Under the pieces are notes generated by a model that was not told where the DNA came from, ran no database searches, and worked only from the letters and a program-made list of their open reading frames with translations. From JADJLQ01 sp964396995 (lineage in GTDB: Bacteria; Bacteroidota; Bacteroidia; Chitinophagales; Saprospiraceae), in NCBI GenBank assembly GCA_964396995.1, contig CAYNIG010000260.1, positions 1 through 7,036 on the forward strand: a stretch of 7,036 bases of DNA. Reading direction: 5' to 3'. Positions 6,604-7,036 of this stretch are shown in pieces (positions within the stretch are counted from its first letter, which is position 1; each line of letters begins with the position of its first letter). Both the position numbers and the translations under genes were made by a program.

Positions 6604-7036
6604 ATGAAGCAATTATACCCATTACGTGCCAGTGTTACTTTAAGAAAATTAATGACTTTGGCTTTTTTTATAACCATTGCCCAGCAATCTCTTGTTGCGC
6701 AATATTGCCCTCTAGTTTGTAATGATAAAGTAAATGTCACGTTGCCTGCGGAGTATTGCGCACGAACGCTTGAAGCAGCAGATTTACTTAGGAATGTCAC
6801 AGATTGTGATCCTACTTTATATGAAGTAATTCTTAACCATCCTTTTGGCACTAATAACACGATGCCTTCCCATGTTGACAGATCACATCTGGGATATACG
6901 TTTGTTTATTCTGTGAGAGAAGAAGGCACTGGTGCATCCTGCTGGGGCTATGTGACGATTGAAGACAAAAGTGGACCACCGGTACCATGTAAAAATGCGA
7001 CGATCAGTTGTTTCCAGGTTGGCGATATAAATAAGG
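6604..7036 (+). CDS. Cysteine-rich secreted protein, N-terminal part (Saprospiraceae HYR/adhesin-like, cut by right edge)
   Basis: The frame from ATG 6604 is open to the window end (144 complete codons). An in-frame TAG lies upstream at 6571-6573. Residues 1-33 form a signal peptide: a basic start, then the hydrophobic run LMTLAFFITIAQQSLVAQ. The mature part begins YCPLVCNDKVNVTLP and continues through ADLLRNVTDCDP, VDRSHLGYTFVYSV, ASCWGYVTIEDKSGPP and CKNATISC. This order of CND-V-V-L, DLL, CDP-Y-V, LG-T--Y-V and CWG-V-IEDK--P closely resembles the repeated extracellular module in large Saprospiraceae proteins, which often also carry HYR domains and a gliding/T9SS C-terminal domain. Cysteines occur at 35, 39, 52, 68, 113, 129 and 136. 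The full gene is probably long. Function is unknown; a surface adhesin or matrix protein is an inference. Confidence 0.75.
   Translation, partial: MKQLYPLRASVTLRKLMTLAFFITIAQQSLVAQYCPLVCNDKVNVTLPAEYCARTLEAADLLRNVTDCDPTLYEVILNHPFGTNNTMPSHVDRSHLGYTFVYSVREEGTGASCWGYVTIEDKSGPPVPCKNATISCFQVGDINK

Noticed and set aside
6531..6860. Open frame of 109 residues on the minus strand
   Set aside because: It overlaps the plus-strand secreted protein gene, which has a clear signal peptide and family pattern; the reverse frame has no recognisable features.

Overview
The window looks like chromosomal DNA of a member of the Bacteroidota, most likely the Saprospiraceae or a close relative. Four things point there. 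The tail of a DUF4295 protein lies just before ftsY, an order typical of the phylum. A secreted subtilisin-like protease ends in a type IX secretion (T9SS) sorting domain. A -7 box of the TAnnTTTG class precedes lepB. At the right edge begins a cysteine-rich secreted protein of the kind common in Saprospiraceae surface proteins. The genus cannot be read from this much sequence.

Layout. Bases 1-101 hold the end of the DUF4295 gene, followed by a strong intrinsic terminator (136-170). ftsY, the receptor for the signal recognition particle, occupies 207-1163 on the plus strand. It converges on an S8-family protease gene with a T9SS sorting domain (1190-2812, minus strand), with only 26 bases between the two stop codons. 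A gene-poor stretch (2813-3139) separates the protease gene from a tightly packed minus-strand operon transcribed from right to left: lepB (signal peptidase I, 4647-6206), a secreted beta-propeller-like protein (3766-4647) and a secreted DUF1684 protein (3140-3769). The stop and start codons in this operon overlap as TAATG and ATGA, which suggests translational coupling. A very AT-rich region (6207-6603) carries divergent promoters, one for lepB and one for the right-hand gene, which starts at 6604 and runs off the end.

Working together. Most of the window concerns protein export. FtsY brings ribosomes to the inner membrane, LepB removes signal peptides after Sec export, and four other genes encode proteins with N-terminal signal peptides that LepB would be expected to cut. 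The protease additionally carries the address tag for T9SS passage across the outer membrane.

I found no CRISPR array, tRNA, rRNA, insertion sequence or phage gene. The least ordinary items are the lepB-propeller-DUF1684 operon, a three-half-site inverted repeat next to the lepB promoter, and the truncated repeat-type secreted protein at the right edge. None of them proves a new system.
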